DNA of 30,376 bases from Syntrophomonadaceae bacterium (lineage in GTDB: Bacteria; Bacillota; Dethiobacteria; DTU022). Location of the stretch: assembly GCA_007131435.1 (NCBI GenBank), contig SLQM01000209.1, positions 1 through 30,376 on the forward strand. The letters are read 5' to 3'. The notes beneath the pieces were generated by a model. The model saw only the letters and a list, made by a program, of their open reading frames with translations. It was not told the DNA's origin and searched no databases. Position 1 is the first letter of the stretch. Each line of letters starts with the position of its first letter. This document shows positions 7,174-15,698 of the stretch, in pieces. Both the position numbers and the translations under genes were made by a program.

Positions 7174-8262
7174 ATGGTACCTTACCAATTGTTTATGAAA
7201 AAGCTGAAAGAAAAGAAATTCTACCCCGTATATCTTTTCTATGGCGATGAGAAGTATTTACAGGAAGAACTGCTCCGCCAGCTTGCTATTTCCTACCTTG
7301 GACCTGATCTTGAATATGGAATAGAGAAAATTGAAGGGTCTGCCATTGAACTGGCTGAGATTATTAGTCGGCTCAATGAAGCAGGCCTGTTTGCCAGCCG
7401 CCGAATCTTAATTATCGATAGCCCGCCATATCTATCTGCTCCGCGTAATGAAAAAGCTGCTCAAGAATCGGATAAAAACCAGGAGAAAAGTTCTGAAAAA
7501 ACCCAGGGAAAAGAAGAAGCAGCCCTTTTGGATGATTATTTTAAGTTATGGAGCGACAGGATACCCGATAATATTTTGGTCTTTCTTTCTCCCGGTGTAG
7601 ATCGCAGAAAAAGAATATTTAAAATTCTCGGCAGCAGGGGCGTAGTGGTTGAATGTAGTGCCTTGAAGGGAGAAGCGTTGGCCGAGTGGATTAACCACAA
7701 GGCCGCTCAGCTGCATAAAAAGATAGAGCGCGGCGCACTGGAGAAACTGATGCTGGCAGATGGAAATAATTTGCATTACCTTTCAGGAGAGCTGGAAAAA
7801 TACAGTACTTACCTGGGGGATAATGAAGAAACCATAACTGCCCAGGTAGTGGAAAAGCTTTTTTCAGGAGATCTTCAGGGTGACGTTTTTAAGCTCTCAG
7901 ATGCCATGGCAGAAAGAGATATTCATAAGGCTCATAATATGTTGGAATATTTATTACGCAAACGGGAAAAACCCCTGCTAATATTTTTTATGCTGGTTAG
8001 GCACTATCGCCTGTTACTGGAAGCTCACTGTCTTTTAAAAGAGGGAATACCCCAGGGTGAATTCGCTTCAACACTGGCGGTTCATCCATTTGTGGCCAGA
8101 AAGCTCAGGGAGCAGGCTGTTACTTATGAACGCCTTGCTCTTGAAGAGATACTATTAACCATGCAGGAAGCAGACATGCAGATTAAAACCGGCAAAATTG
8201 AGCCCTCACAGGCTCTGTCCTTAACCCTTAATCGTATAGATTACATTCAGAAATCTTCTTAA
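7174..8262 (+). CDS. holA: DNA polymerase III subunit delta
   Basis: Delta subunit of the replicative clamp loader, which opens the beta sliding clamp. 362 residues, slightly longer than the usual 330-345. N-terminal AAA+-like domain (YPVYLFYGDEKYLQEELL), middle region with ILVFLSPGVDRRKRIFKIL, and C-terminal collar domain (LLIFFMLVRHYRLLLEA, then KTGKIEPSQALSLTLNRI at the end). As expected for delta, it lacks a working Walker A site. Residues 91-117 are a charged low-complexity insertion rich in Glu, Lys and Gln, which accounts for the extra length. AAAGGAG is 10 bases before the ATG. The position next to convergent rpsT is a common Firmicute arrangement and supports the call. Confidence 0.88.
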   Translation: MVPYQLFMKKLKEKKFYPVYLFYGDEKYLQEELLRQLAISYLGPDLEYGIEKIEGSAIELAEIISRLNEAGLFASRRILIIDSPPYLSAPRNEKAAQESDKNQEKSSEKTQGKEEAALLDDYFKLWSDRIPDNILVFLSPGVDRRKRIFKILGSRGVVVECSALKGEALAEWINHKAAQLHKKIERGALEKLMLADGNNLHYLSGELEKYSTYLGDNEETITAQVVEKLFSGDLQGDVFKLSDAMAERDIHKAHNMLEYLLRKREKPLLIFFMLVRHYRLLLEAHCLLKEGIPQGEFASTLAVHPFVARKLREQAVTYERLALEEILLTMQEADMQIKTGKIEPSQALSLTLNRIDYIQKSS

Positions 8263-8272
8263 TCAAAAGCAA

Positions 8273-8310
8273 GCCGACCTTCTATCTTTATGAAGTAAGG
8301 TCGGCAGTTT
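8273..8310. terminator. Bidirectional terminator between holA and rpsT
   Basis: A perfect 9-bp stem GCCGACCTT (8273-8281) with AAGGTCGGC (8297-8305), loop of 15 bases. On the plus strand it is followed by AGTTTTTAT; on the minus strand by TTGCTTTTGATT. It can serve both converging genes. Confidence 0.85.
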
Positions 8311-8331
8311 TTATACCAATATTATTGGCCT

Positions 8332-8601
8332 TTAAACGGCTGCGCTGTTGTTAAACTGGCGGGTTAAGCGCGATTTTTTGCGGGCAGCATTATTCTTATG
8401 AATGATTCCTTTAGCCGCAGCTTTATCAATCTGGCGAACTGCAGCGTGCAGTTTAGCCCTGGCTTCTTCCTGGTCTCCGGCTTGCAGAGACTCTTCAAAA
8501 CGGCGGACTGATGTTTTTAGCATGCTTTTTATCCGCCGGTTGCGTTCTTCACGCTTAATACTTTGTCTTGCTCTTTTTGCAGCAGATTTGATATTTGCCA
8601 A
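8332..8601 (-). CDS. rpsT: 30S ribosomal protein S20
   Basis: Small basic protein that binds 16S rRNA in the 30S subunit. 89 residues beginning (M)ANIKSAAKRARQSIKREERNR, the family signature, and ending in a lysine/arginine-rich helix with HKNNAARKKSRL. The start is the TTG whose complement is 8599-8601, 8 bases after AGAGGAGG; a longer reading frame reaches 8625 but has no ribosome site. The ATG between the ribosome site and this TTG is out of frame. TTG starts are known for S20 in other bacteria and are linked to autoregulation; whether that applies here is inference. Its promoter is at 8638-8666. Confidence 0.96.
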   Translation of the reverse strand: MANIKSAAKRARQSIKREERNRRIKSMLKTSVRRFEESLQAGDQEEARAKLHAAVRQIDKAAAKGIIHKNNAARKKSRLTRQFNNSAAV

Positions 8602-8637
8602 AACATAAACCTCCTCTCTAAGCAATAAGGCATTAAA

Positions 8638-8666
8638 ATATTAACATCCGGCTGGATAAAATGCAA
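8638..8666 (-). promoter_or_regulatory. Sigma-A promoter of rpsT
   Basis: On the minus strand TTGCAT (complement of 8661-8666) and TAATAT (complement of 8638-8643) are spaced by exactly 17 bases, giving a short leader of about 30 nt before the rpsT start. Confidence 0.7.
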
Positions 8667-8784
8667 GCTTTTTTCGGCGTTCCGGCAGGGTCAGCTATTT
8701 TTCTGAAAAGAAGGAGTAAAATAGTGCTATATCGAAGTATTGAAAACCTGTAAGAGGATTATCATGAAGAGGGGGTAGTTGCCT

Positions 8785-10365
8785 GTGAAGGTATTGGATT
8801 GTGCAGCCATGCAGAAAGCAGACCGCCAGATGGTTGAAAAATATGCTTTCCCGGGTGCTGTATTAATGGAAAGCGCCGGCATGCGTGCTGTGGAGTTTAT
8901 TACAGCACAGTTGCCCCAGGGCGCTAAAGTTGTTGTTTTAAGCGGCCCCGGGAATAATGGAGGCGATGGCCTGGTCATTGCCAGGCTGCTTTCCAGGGTC
9001 GGGTATATCGTCTCACTTTGGAGTACTGAAAAAGCAGGAGCATACCGGGGTGATGCAGCTGTTAACGAAAAGCACCTTCAGAAGATTTCATATCCCCTGA
9101 AAAGGCTTACCGAACCTGGTGATCTTGATTCGTTCAGGGAAGAAATAAAAAATGCTGATATCCTGGTAGATGCTCTCTTCGGTATTGGCCTTGACCGGAA
9201 CATAACAGGTTTATACGAAAAAGTAATTGAGGCCGTTAATGCCGGCATAACGCCGATTCTGTCAATCGATATCCCTTCGGGGATAAATGCTGATACGGGA
9301 GCGGTCATGGGTTTTGCTGTAAAGGCTAATTGGACCATTACTTATGCTTATCCCAAAAAAGGCCTTTTTTTGTACCCCGGTGCTGAGCATACCGGTAAGG
9401 TGCTTGTCGGGGACATTAATATCCCTGATTTTTTAGTGGAAGATGAGAAGGTGGAGCTGCTTACACATGAAGTTATCAGAAACAGCCTGCCTTCGCGACC
9501 TACCGATTCCCATAAGTTCAGCTTAGGAAGCACCCTAATTGTTGCAGGATCAGTCGGCATGTCCGGGGCTGCAGTTCTTGCTGCTCAGTCTGCCCTCCAG
9601 GCAGGGTCAGGGATAGTTTACCTGGCAGCGCCCCGCTCTGTTTGTTCAGCCATGGAGACAAAGCTGGTTGAGGTAATTTCTGTTCCCCTTCCTGAAAAAG
9701 AAGATGGAATTATTGATCCCCAGGCAATTGATATTATCATAGAGAAAGCCAAAAAGAGTGATGCCATGGCCGTTGGGCCTGGTCTTGATACAGGTCAGTC
9801 AACTTCAGATCTTTTATATAAACTGGTTCAGCTTAGCCCTATTCCCCTGGTCTTTGATGCCGGAGCGCTGGGGGCTATGGGTGCGAAAATGAATATGCTT
9901 CGTTCAGCAAGACACCAGCCTGTTGTCACCCCACATCCCGGGGAAATGGCCAAACTGATTGGGAAAACTGCCCAGCAGGTGCAGAGTAACAGGCTTGAAA
10001 CAGCTATTGTCAATGCTTCACTCTGGGATTGTATTGTTGTCCTTAAAGGCCCCAATACGGTTATAGCAACACCCGAAGGCCAGGCCAAAATTAACCCTAC
10101 CGGCAGCCCTGCCCTGGCTACTGCCGGTTCAGGCGATATACTAACCGGCATGATAGCCTCGTTCATTGCCCAGGGGATGGCTTCAGATCTGGCAGCCGCG
10201 GCAGCAGCTTACCTTCATGGACTGGCAGGTGATCTTATTCCGGCGGGTCGTGGGCACATGGCCAGGGACATTTTAGACCGTTTTAAAGATGCCTTTCTTT
10301 ACCTGGAAAAATGTGAGACTGGCTATAAGGGTAATTCCTTTCTAAAATGGGTGCGGCCTGTATAA
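8785..10365 (+). CDS. nnr: Bifunctional NAD(P)H-hydrate repair enzyme (epimerase + ADP-dependent dehydratase)
   Basis: Repairs damaged NADHX/NADPHX: the N-terminal YjeF_N domain (about residues 1-215) epimerises the R form and the C-terminal carbohydrate-kinase-like domain (about 235-505) dehydrates the S form using ADP. 526 residues, normal for the fusion. Motifs: GPGNNGGDGLVIAR and DALFGIGLDR in the first domain; TPHPGEMAKLIG and the nucleotide/catalytic GSGDILTGMIA in the second. The GTG at 8785 is preferred, about 9 bases after GAGGGGG; the in-frame TTG at 8779 is too close. In many Firmicutes this gene follows acpS; that gene is not here. The next gene, an acyl-CoA dehydrogenase, starts 20 bases after the stop. 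Confidence 0.94.
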   Translation: MKVLDCAAMQKADRQMVEKYAFPGAVLMESAGMRAVEFITAQLPQGAKVVVLSGPGNNGGDGLVIARLLSRVGYIVSLWSTEKAGAYRGDAAVNEKHLQKISYPLKRLTEPGDLDSFREEIKNADILVDALFGIGLDRNITGLYEKVIEAVNAGITPILSIDIPSGINADTGAVMGFAVKANWTITYAYPKKGLFLYPGAEHTGKVLVGDINIPDFLVEDEKVELLTHEVIRNSLPSRPTDSHKFSLGSTLIVAGSVGMSGAAVLAAQSALQAGSGIVYLAAPRSVCSAMETKLVEVISVPLPEKEDGIIDPQAIDIIIEKAKKSDAMAVGPGLDTGQSTSDLLYKLVQLSPIPLVFDAGALGAMGAKMNMLRSARHQPVVTPHPGEMAKLIGKTAQQVQSNRLETAIVNASLWDCIVVLKGPNTVIATPEGQAKINPTGSPALATAGSGDILTGMIASFIAQGMASDLAAAAAAYLHGLAGDLIPAGRGHMARDILDRFKDAFLYLEKCETGYKGNSFLKWVRPV

Positions 10366-10385
10366 ATATTGTGGAGGGATTCAAA

Positions 10386-11624
10386 ATGTTGGATTGTTTA
10401 ATGAGCGACGGAGAAAAAAGTTTAAGAAATGAAGTGCGGGCCTTCGTTAAAGACGACATTGATAAAAAGTTGTTACGGGACATGGATGAAGACAAGATTC
10501 GCTATCCAAGGGAGTTCCTGGAAAAAGCTGCGTCCCGTAACCTGCTCGGTCTGCGTTTTCCTGAAAAATATGGAGGCAGGGGTATGCCATGGGTTTCTGA
10601 AATAATAGCGCTCGAAGAAGTTGGTGTGTTGGGTACTTCGCTTGGCTGCCTTTACTCATTGGTGAGCATTGTTGGCGAAGCAATTGATAAATTTGGTTCA
10701 GAAATGTTGAAGGAAAAATACTTGCAGCCGACTATTGAAGGCCGACTTACTGCAGCAGAAGCGCTGACAGAACCGCGGGGAGGTTCTGACTTTTTTGGTG
10801 CAGCATGTACTGCGGTTAAAAATGGTGATCATTATATTTTAAATGGCCAAAAACGTTTCGTTGTCGGTTCAGAAGGTGCCGATTATTTCATGGTTTATGC
10901 CCGTACTGATCCTGATGGCCCCCCGCATAAATCAATCAGCGCCTTTTTAGTTGATCGCACTCCTGAGGTAAAAGTAGAATATCTCTATGGTTTAATGGGC
11001 ACCCGTGGCGGGGGAACTGGCAGGCTGGTTTTTAAAGATGCCCGGGTTCCTAAAGAAAACCTCTTAGGTGAAGAGAACAAGGGAGCGTCAATTTTTTACC
11101 AGATGATGATACCGGAAAGGATGACCAGCGCCGGTGGAGCTGTCGGGATGGGCAGGGCTGCCCTGGATGTTGCTGCAAGGTATAGCACAAGGCGTAAAGC
11201 CTTTGGCCAGGAAATTAAGAATTTCCAGGCTGTCAGCTTTAAGGTGGCCGATAGTGTAACGCTGCTTGACACTGCCCGGGGGATAATCTATCTTGCTGCC
11301 CGCTCTGTAGACGCAGAAGACCCGGCAGGTAAATCAAGGCGTCTTGTCTCTGAAGCAAAAAAAGTTGCAACGGAAAATGCCTGGAAAGTTGTAAATAATG
11401 CCATGCAGGTCATGGGCGGTATTGGTTACTCTAACGTATATCCCATTGAAAAAATGCTTCGCGATGTTCGCCTGATTATGATTTGGACCGGGACAAACGA
11501 AATTATGGATTTAATAATTCAGCACGAGTACTATAAAGAGCTTTCAGCCGAAGGGTTTAAAGGCAGGGATATAGAATTTGATGCCCTGGAAGCTGACATG
11601 GTGGATGAAAAAATATATGAATAA
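10386..11624 (+). CDS. Acyl-CoA dehydrogenase family protein
   Basis: FAD-dependent alpha,beta-desaturase of an acyl-CoA thioester, normally passing electrons to electron-transfer flavoprotein. 412 residues. N-terminal helical domain, beta domain with AEALTEPRGGSDFFG and the C-terminal helical domain with RRKAFGQEIKNFQ and QVMGGIGYSNVYPIEKMLRD. The usual catalytic glutamate of the IYEGTNEI motif is replaced: the sequence reads IWTGTNEI with Thr368. A glutamate occurs at 244 (PERMTSAGG), where isovaleryl-CoA and long-chain acyl-CoA dehydrogenases carry their catalytic base. The start ATG is 8-9 bases after GGAGGG. No etf or thiolase genes are adjacent; the substrate is unknown. Confidence 0.93.
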   Translation: MLDCLMSDGEKSLRNEVRAFVKDDIDKKLLRDMDEDKIRYPREFLEKAASRNLLGLRFPEKYGGRGMPWVSEIIALEEVGVLGTSLGCLYSLVSIVGEAIDKFGSEMLKEKYLQPTIEGRLTAAEALTEPRGGSDFFGAACTAVKNGDHYILNGQKRFVVGSEGADYFMVYARTDPDGPPHKSISAFLVDRTPEVKVEYLYGLMGTRGGGTGRLVFKDARVPKENLLGEENKGASIFYQMMIPERMTSAGGAVGMGRAALDVAARYSTRRKAFGQEIKNFQAVSFKVADSVTLLDTARGIIYLAARSVDAEDPAGKSRRLVSEAKKVATENAWKVVNNAMQVMGGIGYSNVYPIEKMLRDVRLIMIWTGTNEIMDLIIQHEYYKELSAEGFKGRDIEFDALEADMVDEKIYE

Positions 11625-11645
11625 TAAGGGGCTGGTAATCAAGCG

Positions 11646-12935
11646 ATGGGGAAAGAAACTGTAAAATTAGGGTTAATTGGTCTCGGGACTATCGGAAGTG
11701 GATTTGCTAATCTGCTTAAGAATAACAGCAGCTATATTTCTGAAAAGAGCGGCCTCAATCTCGAACTTACCAGGGTGGCTGATAAAGATCAGGCAAAAGT
11801 AGAAGCGCTGGGTTTTTCGGATAGTGTGATAGCCAGTGAGGCTAAAGAAATTACTGAAAACCCTGAAATTGATATTGTTGTGGAACTAATCGGCGGTCTG
11901 GAGCCTGCAAGAACCTTTGTAACCGAAGCGCTGAAGAATGGCAAACACGTTGTTACCGCCAACAAGGATCTCATCGCTACCCATGGTAAAGAGCTGCTTG
12001 GCCTGGCCAGGGAAAAGGCTTTGAATATTTATTACGAAGCGAGTGTGGGAGGAGGAATTCCGCTTATTCGTCCTCTGAAACATAGCCTTGCCGTAGATAG
12101 AATTTGTCGTCTTGTTGGTATTGTTAACGGTACGACCAACTATATATTTACCCGTATGGCCCAGGACAAGCTCGGGCTCAGTGATGCGCTAGCCGAGGCA
12201 CAAAAGCTTGGTTTTGCAGAACCAGACCCAACCAATGATATTGAGGGTATTGACGCTGCCTATAAGCTGATGATCATGAGCAGCCTCGCTTTTGGCAGCA
12301 GTTTAGAGCAGGACAGGCTTCATGTTGAAGGTATCGGCAGGGTTACCTATGAAGATATAGATTATGCCCGGGAAATTGGATACGCGATAAAGCTCCTGGT
12401 TATTGGAGAAAGACAGCCGGAGGGTTTAGCTCTCAGGGTTCACCCAACCCTTGTCTCCTTTGATCATCCCCTGGCTTCTGTTCAGAACGAAATGAACGCA
12501 GTTTATATTGAAGGTGATGCTGTTGGTGAAGTAATGCTGTACGGTCGTGGAGCAGGGGCAATGCCTACGGCGACTTCTGTTCTGGCCGATGTTACAGAAG
12601 CTGCCCGTTCTGTTGTTTTCAGGCCCAATGCAGGTGTGATTGAAAGCGATTTTACCCATCTTCCCCTAATCCCGATTGAAGAATTGAAAACCCGTTTCTA
12701 CCTGCGATTTTTAGCTGATGACCGGCCCGGTGTTTTTGCCGCCCTGGCGAATGCATTTGGCGATGAAAACGTCAGCCTTGATATGGTAATCCAGAAAAGG
12801 CGGGTAGGCAGTACAGCTGAAATCGTGCTGGTTACACATGAAGTTAAAGAGGCTGCTTTCCAAAAAGCGCTTGGCAAAGTTATGGCAATTGAGGCAATTA
12901 AGCCGGAATCGAGCATGATCCGTCTTCTGAGTTAG
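11646..12935 (+). CDS. hom: Homoserine dehydrogenase
   Basis: Reduces aspartate semialdehyde to homoserine with NAD(P)H, the branch point to threonine and methionine. 429 residues, the standard monofunctional length. N-terminal Rossmann motif GLIGLGTIGSGFA, the catalytic-lysine segment TANKDLIATHGKEL, GIVNGTTNYIFTRM, and the substrate region EPDPTNDIEGIDAAYK. The C-terminal ACT domain (about 350-429, FYLRFLADDRPGVFAALA) is the usual site of threonine feedback inhibition. Ribosome site AAGGGG is rather far (about 12-13 bases) from the ATG. It is not with thrC/thrB here; alr follows 44 bases downstream. Confidence 0.96.
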   Translation: MGKETVKLGLIGLGTIGSGFANLLKNNSSYISEKSGLNLELTRVADKDQAKVEALGFSDSVIASEAKEITENPEIDIVVELIGGLEPARTFVTEALKNGKHVVTANKDLIATHGKELLGLAREKALNIYYEASVGGGIPLIRPLKHSLAVDRICRLVGIVNGTTNYIFTRMAQDKLGLSDALAEAQKLGFAEPDPTNDIEGIDAAYKLMIMSSLAFGSSLEQDRLHVEGIGRVTYEDIDYAREIGYAIKLLVIGERQPEGLALRVHPTLVSFDHPLASVQNEMNAVYIEGDAVGEVMLYGRGAGAMPTATSVLADVTEAARSVVFRPNAGVIESDFTHLPLIPIEELKTRFYLRFLADDRPGVFAALANAFGDENVSLDMVIQKRRVGSTAEIVLVTHEVKEAAFQKALGKVMAIEAIKPESSMIRLLS

Positions 12936-12979
12936 TATTATAGCTTTTTTGATTAGGTTGATATGGAGAAGCGATCACT

Positions 12980-14164
12980 ATGCCGTTTAATTCACTTTAT
13001 TCTGCAAGGCCTGTTTGGGCGGAAATTAATCTTGATCACCTTGTTCATAATATAAAACAGTTTACAAAGCTAATTGGCCCTGAAACTCAAATTATGGCTG
13101 TCGTTAAAGCTGATGCTTACGGCCATGGTGCAGTTGAAGTCTCAAAAACTGCTCTTGAGGCTGGTGCTTCAAGACTGGCAGTTGCTTTTATAGAAGAAGC
13201 GGTTGTACTGAGGCGATCAGGTATAAAGGCTCCCATACTGCTGCTTGGGTATACAGCCCCAGTTAATTTTTCAGCACTCATGGAATATAACCTTACTCCT
13301 ACTGTTTTCGGATTTGAAACTGCCAGTGAGTTTTCAACCATGGCGTCTGAACTTGGAGTTGAACTTCCTATACATATCAAGATTGATACAGGAATGGGGA
13401 GAATCGGCCTGCTGCCCGATGAAGCCCTAGAGGTCCTTTCAAGAATAATTAACCTTCCGAACCTGAAAATTGAAGGGGCCTTTACCCACTTTTCTGCTGC
13501 AGAAGAATTTGATAACAGTTACACTCAAAGTCAGCTATACCTATTTAAAAGAATATATGAAAGCTGTTTAGAAAAGGGGCTTTCCTTTCAACTTTTACAT
13601 GCAGCGAATACTGCTGCCGCAATTAACTACAGGGATTCCCATTTAAATGCGATACGGTTGGGAATTGGCATGTATGGCTGTTATCCTGGCAGGGATATGG
13701 AATCGGAAAATATTAAACTTTACCCGGTTCTTAGCCTTAAGAGCAGGGTGATCCTGGTCAAAAAAGTGCCCCCTGGAACTGCAATTAGTTACGGCTGTAC
13801 TTACCGTACAACTAAAGAATCACTGATTGCTACAATACCGGTTGGTTATGCTGACGGTTACAGCCGCCTGCAGTCTAACAGGGGGCATGTTATTGTCCGC
13901 GGGGAAAAAGCGCCGGTAATCGGCCGAGTATGCATGGATTACCTGATGATTGATGTTAGCCATATTCCCGGAGTGCGCAGCGGCGATGAAGTAGTCGTTT
14001 ATGGTAGACAGGGAAATGCAGAGGTTAAGGTAGAGGAAGCAGCACAAAATATCGGAACAATCAATTACGAAGTGCTTTGTGCAATAGGTAAAAGAGTTCC
14101 TCGTTTTTATTACCGGGATGGGTTGTTATCTGCTATCCATGACTTTATCGAAGACAGAAATTAA
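12980..14164 (+). CDS. alr: Alanine racemase
   Basis: PLP enzyme that interconverts L- and D-alanine for peptidoglycan synthesis. 394 residues. The PLP lysine is K43 in MAVVKADAYGHG; the second catalytic base is Y271 in AISYGCTY. RIGLL, HAANTAA, GIGMYGCYPG and GRVCMDYLMIDVS are further family motifs. The ATG at 12980 follows GGAGAAG at about 9 bases. The last 39 bases overlap the 3' end of the convergent flavoprotein gene on the minus strand, and no terminator separates them. Confidence 0.97.
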   Translation: MPFNSLYSARPVWAEINLDHLVHNIKQFTKLIGPETQIMAVVKADAYGHGAVEVSKTALEAGASRLAVAFIEEAVVLRRSGIKAPILLLGYTAPVNFSALMEYNLTPTVFGFETASEFSTMASELGVELPIHIKIDTGMGRIGLLPDEALEVLSRIINLPNLKIEGAFTHFSAAEEFDNSYTQSQLYLFKRIYESCLEKGLSFQLLHAANTAAAINYRDSHLNAIRLGIGMYGCYPGRDMESENIKLYPVLSLKSRVILVKKVPPGTAISYGCTYRTTKESLIATIPVGYADGYSRLQSNRGHVIVRGEKAPVIGRVCMDYLMIDVSHIPGVRSGDEVVVYGRQGNAEVKVEEAAQNIGTINYEVLCAIGKRVPRFYYRDGLLSAIHDFIEDRN

Positions 14165-15295
14165 GGGTGAGCTGTAACCCAAGTTTTTATTAATTCCATG
14201 CTTGTTTTGCATTAACAGGGCAAAGTTACCAGGCAAATTTTTATTGGCCCTCAGGGCTTTGCCGTGCATGGTAAAAGCTTCCAATATGGTATGGGGAAAG
14301 TTGTTTTTAAAGTAGTTCCTGAAATGTTTATCATATATAGCTTTTGCTTCAATGCCTTTATTATTGGCAGTTATGATAGATTTTACAGCCAGAAGAGAGC
14401 TTAAAAAGGCATTAAACAGCCCTTCTCCTGAAAATGGTTCTACTAAACCCGCTGCATCTCCGATTAAAAGTGTATTATATTTTGCATTTTCCATCACCGG
14501 CCCCCTGAATGGTAAAACCCACTTCTGATAAGCATGGTCAGGATTATCACCATGCTTGTTAAATAGTGAATGACAGGCGTTAGAGATCTTCTTCCAACCG
14601 GCAAGTGCTCCCACCCCCCGGTTAAGCCACCTGCTGCCGTGAAAAGACCAGCCCATACCTCCAATTAGAGGCAGGGGGTAAAAGAGCAGTGTGCCCGGAT
14701 CAGTGATTTGTGTTCCATCGTCAAGGATTATTGACTGGCCACGGCCTTTCAACCCGCTGTAGTTTTCTCTTAACCCGGAAAGCCGGGCAGTATAGCTATA
14801 AGCGCCGTCAGCGCCAATAATAAAACGTGTTTTTATATTAAGTTTAATATCAGAATTAAGGATTTTCAATTGGAGCAGGTATAAGTCAGGGCACTCATCC
14901 CTGTATATATTGCTTAAGCGGTATTTAAATAATTGCTTCACACCTTTTTGCTCTGCATATTTAGCCAGGGCCAGGTCAAAAGCTTCCCTTTTTACAAGTA
15001 AGCCCAGTCTCTTTTCTGCGTGGTGATATTTAATTTCGCTACCAAGTTTTACACCTATCTTGTATACAGCTTCACCCCTGAAATTCGTTGAATCAAGATC
15101 CGGTGGCAGAAGGCTTAGCGCGCGGCTGGAAATAAATCCTCCGCAGCTCTTAACACGGGGGTGCTGTTTTTTATCTATTAAGATGGTTTTTAAGCCTGCC
15201 CAGGCTGCCAGTGCAGCAGCATGGGATCCTGCCGGTCCTGCGCCAATTACAGCCAAATCGTAAATGTTTTCTTGGGTTTCAAAGGTTGAATCCAT
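14126..15295 (-). CDS. Geranylgeranyl reductase family FAD-dependent oxidoreductase
   Basis: Flavoprotein of the geranylgeranyl/digeranylgeranyl reductase branch of the PHBH-like superfamily, whose members saturate isoprenoid chains or related lipids. 389 residues. N-terminal FAD motif VIGAGPAGSHAAALAAWAG with the following acidic/lysine strand ILIDKKQHPRVKSCGG (the CGG after the dinucleotide fold is typical), RFIIGADGAYS in the middle, and GDAAGLVEPFSGEGLFNA near residue 280. The ATG at 15295 is chosen because GAGGG lies 5 bases upstream; the more distal ATG at 15307 has none. The true substrate in this organism (menaquinone side chain, polyprenol or other) cannot be told. Its 3' end overlaps alr by 39 bases. 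Confidence 0.85.
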   Translation of the reverse strand: MDSTFETQENIYDLAVIGAGPAGSHAAALAAWAGLKTILIDKKQHPRVKSCGGFISSRALSLLPPDLDSTNFRGEAVYKIGVKLGSEIKYHHAEKRLGLLVKREAFDLALAKYAEQKGVKQLFKYRLSNIYRDECPDLYLLQLKILNSDIKLNIKTRFIIGADGAYSYTARLSGLRENYSGLKGRGQSIILDDGTQITDPGTLLFYPLPLIGGMGWSFHGSRWLNRGVGALAGWKKISNACHSLFNKHGDNPDHAYQKWVLPFRGPVMENAKYNTLLIGDAAGLVEPFSGEGLFNAFLSSLLAVKSIITANNKGIEAKAIYDKHFRNYFKNNFPHTILEAFTMHGKALRANKNLPGNFALLMQNKHGINKNLGYSSPLISVFDKVMDSR

Positions 15296-15515
15296 CTTAG
15301 CCCTCATTAATATTTAACACTGACCAGCAATCTAATAATCTAAATAGTAATCGCAATAAGTAAAACAAAGTAAAGTATTTACACCTTTTAGTAAAACTGA
15401 ATTGATTATAGCATATAAATATCACAGCCTTTGAATATTGTCCTTATCAGTTTAGTTTAAGCAGCATGCGACCGAGCAGTAAGAATAAAATAATACACTC
15501 ATGGCACGGGTTTTC
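15296..15515. other. AT-rich intergenic region between divergent genes, weak minus-strand promoter candidate
   Basis: This part of the roughly 400-base gap contains no ORF or RNA gene I can support. On the minus strand a TATAAT (complement of 15405-15410) with TTCAAA 19 bases upstream (complement of 15430-15435) could drive the flavoprotein gene, leaving a leader of about 100 nt. The spacing is poor, so confidence is low. Confidence 0.35.
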
Positions 15516-15544
15516 TTGACTGCCATTGCTCAATAGATTAAAAT
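15516..15544 (+). promoter_or_regulatory. Sigma-A promoter of the gatCAB operon
   Basis: TTGACT (15516-15521) and TAAAAT (15539-15544) with a 17-base spacer. Transcription would begin near 15551, giving a leader of almost 150 nt before gatC. Confidence 0.75.
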
Positions 15545-15603
15545 AGCTATGTGATATCAGTCAAAGCTAAAATAACTGTTCCCGAAATAAAACGGTCAAA
15601 AAA

Positions 15604-15676
15604 GGGCCTGAAAAGGAAGCCCCTGTTTTGCCAGATAGGATATTTTTAACTCTCAACCGGCTAAGAAAAGCCGGTT
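15604..15676 (+). promoter_or_regulatory. Two-hairpin leader of gatCAB
   Basis: Hairpin 1: GGGCCT (15604-15609), GAAA tetraloop, AGG (15614-15616), a three-base AAG bulge, then CCC (15620-15622). Hairpin 2: perfect 8-bp AACCGGCT (15655-15662) with AGCCGGTT (15669-15676) and loop AAGAAA, ending 10 bases before the gatC ribosome site. Neither is followed by a long T-run, so neither is a good terminator. They may be regulatory or stabilise the 5' end. Confidence 0.5.
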
Positions 15677-15698
15677 ACTTGTTTACAGGAGGTTTATG

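Noticed and set aside
8724..8753. A nine-codon mini-ORF (GTG to TAA) with AAGGAG seven bases upstream, ahead of nnr, as a leader peptide.
   Set aside because: Too short to score, no repeated regulatory codons and no attenuator between it and nnr; likely chance.
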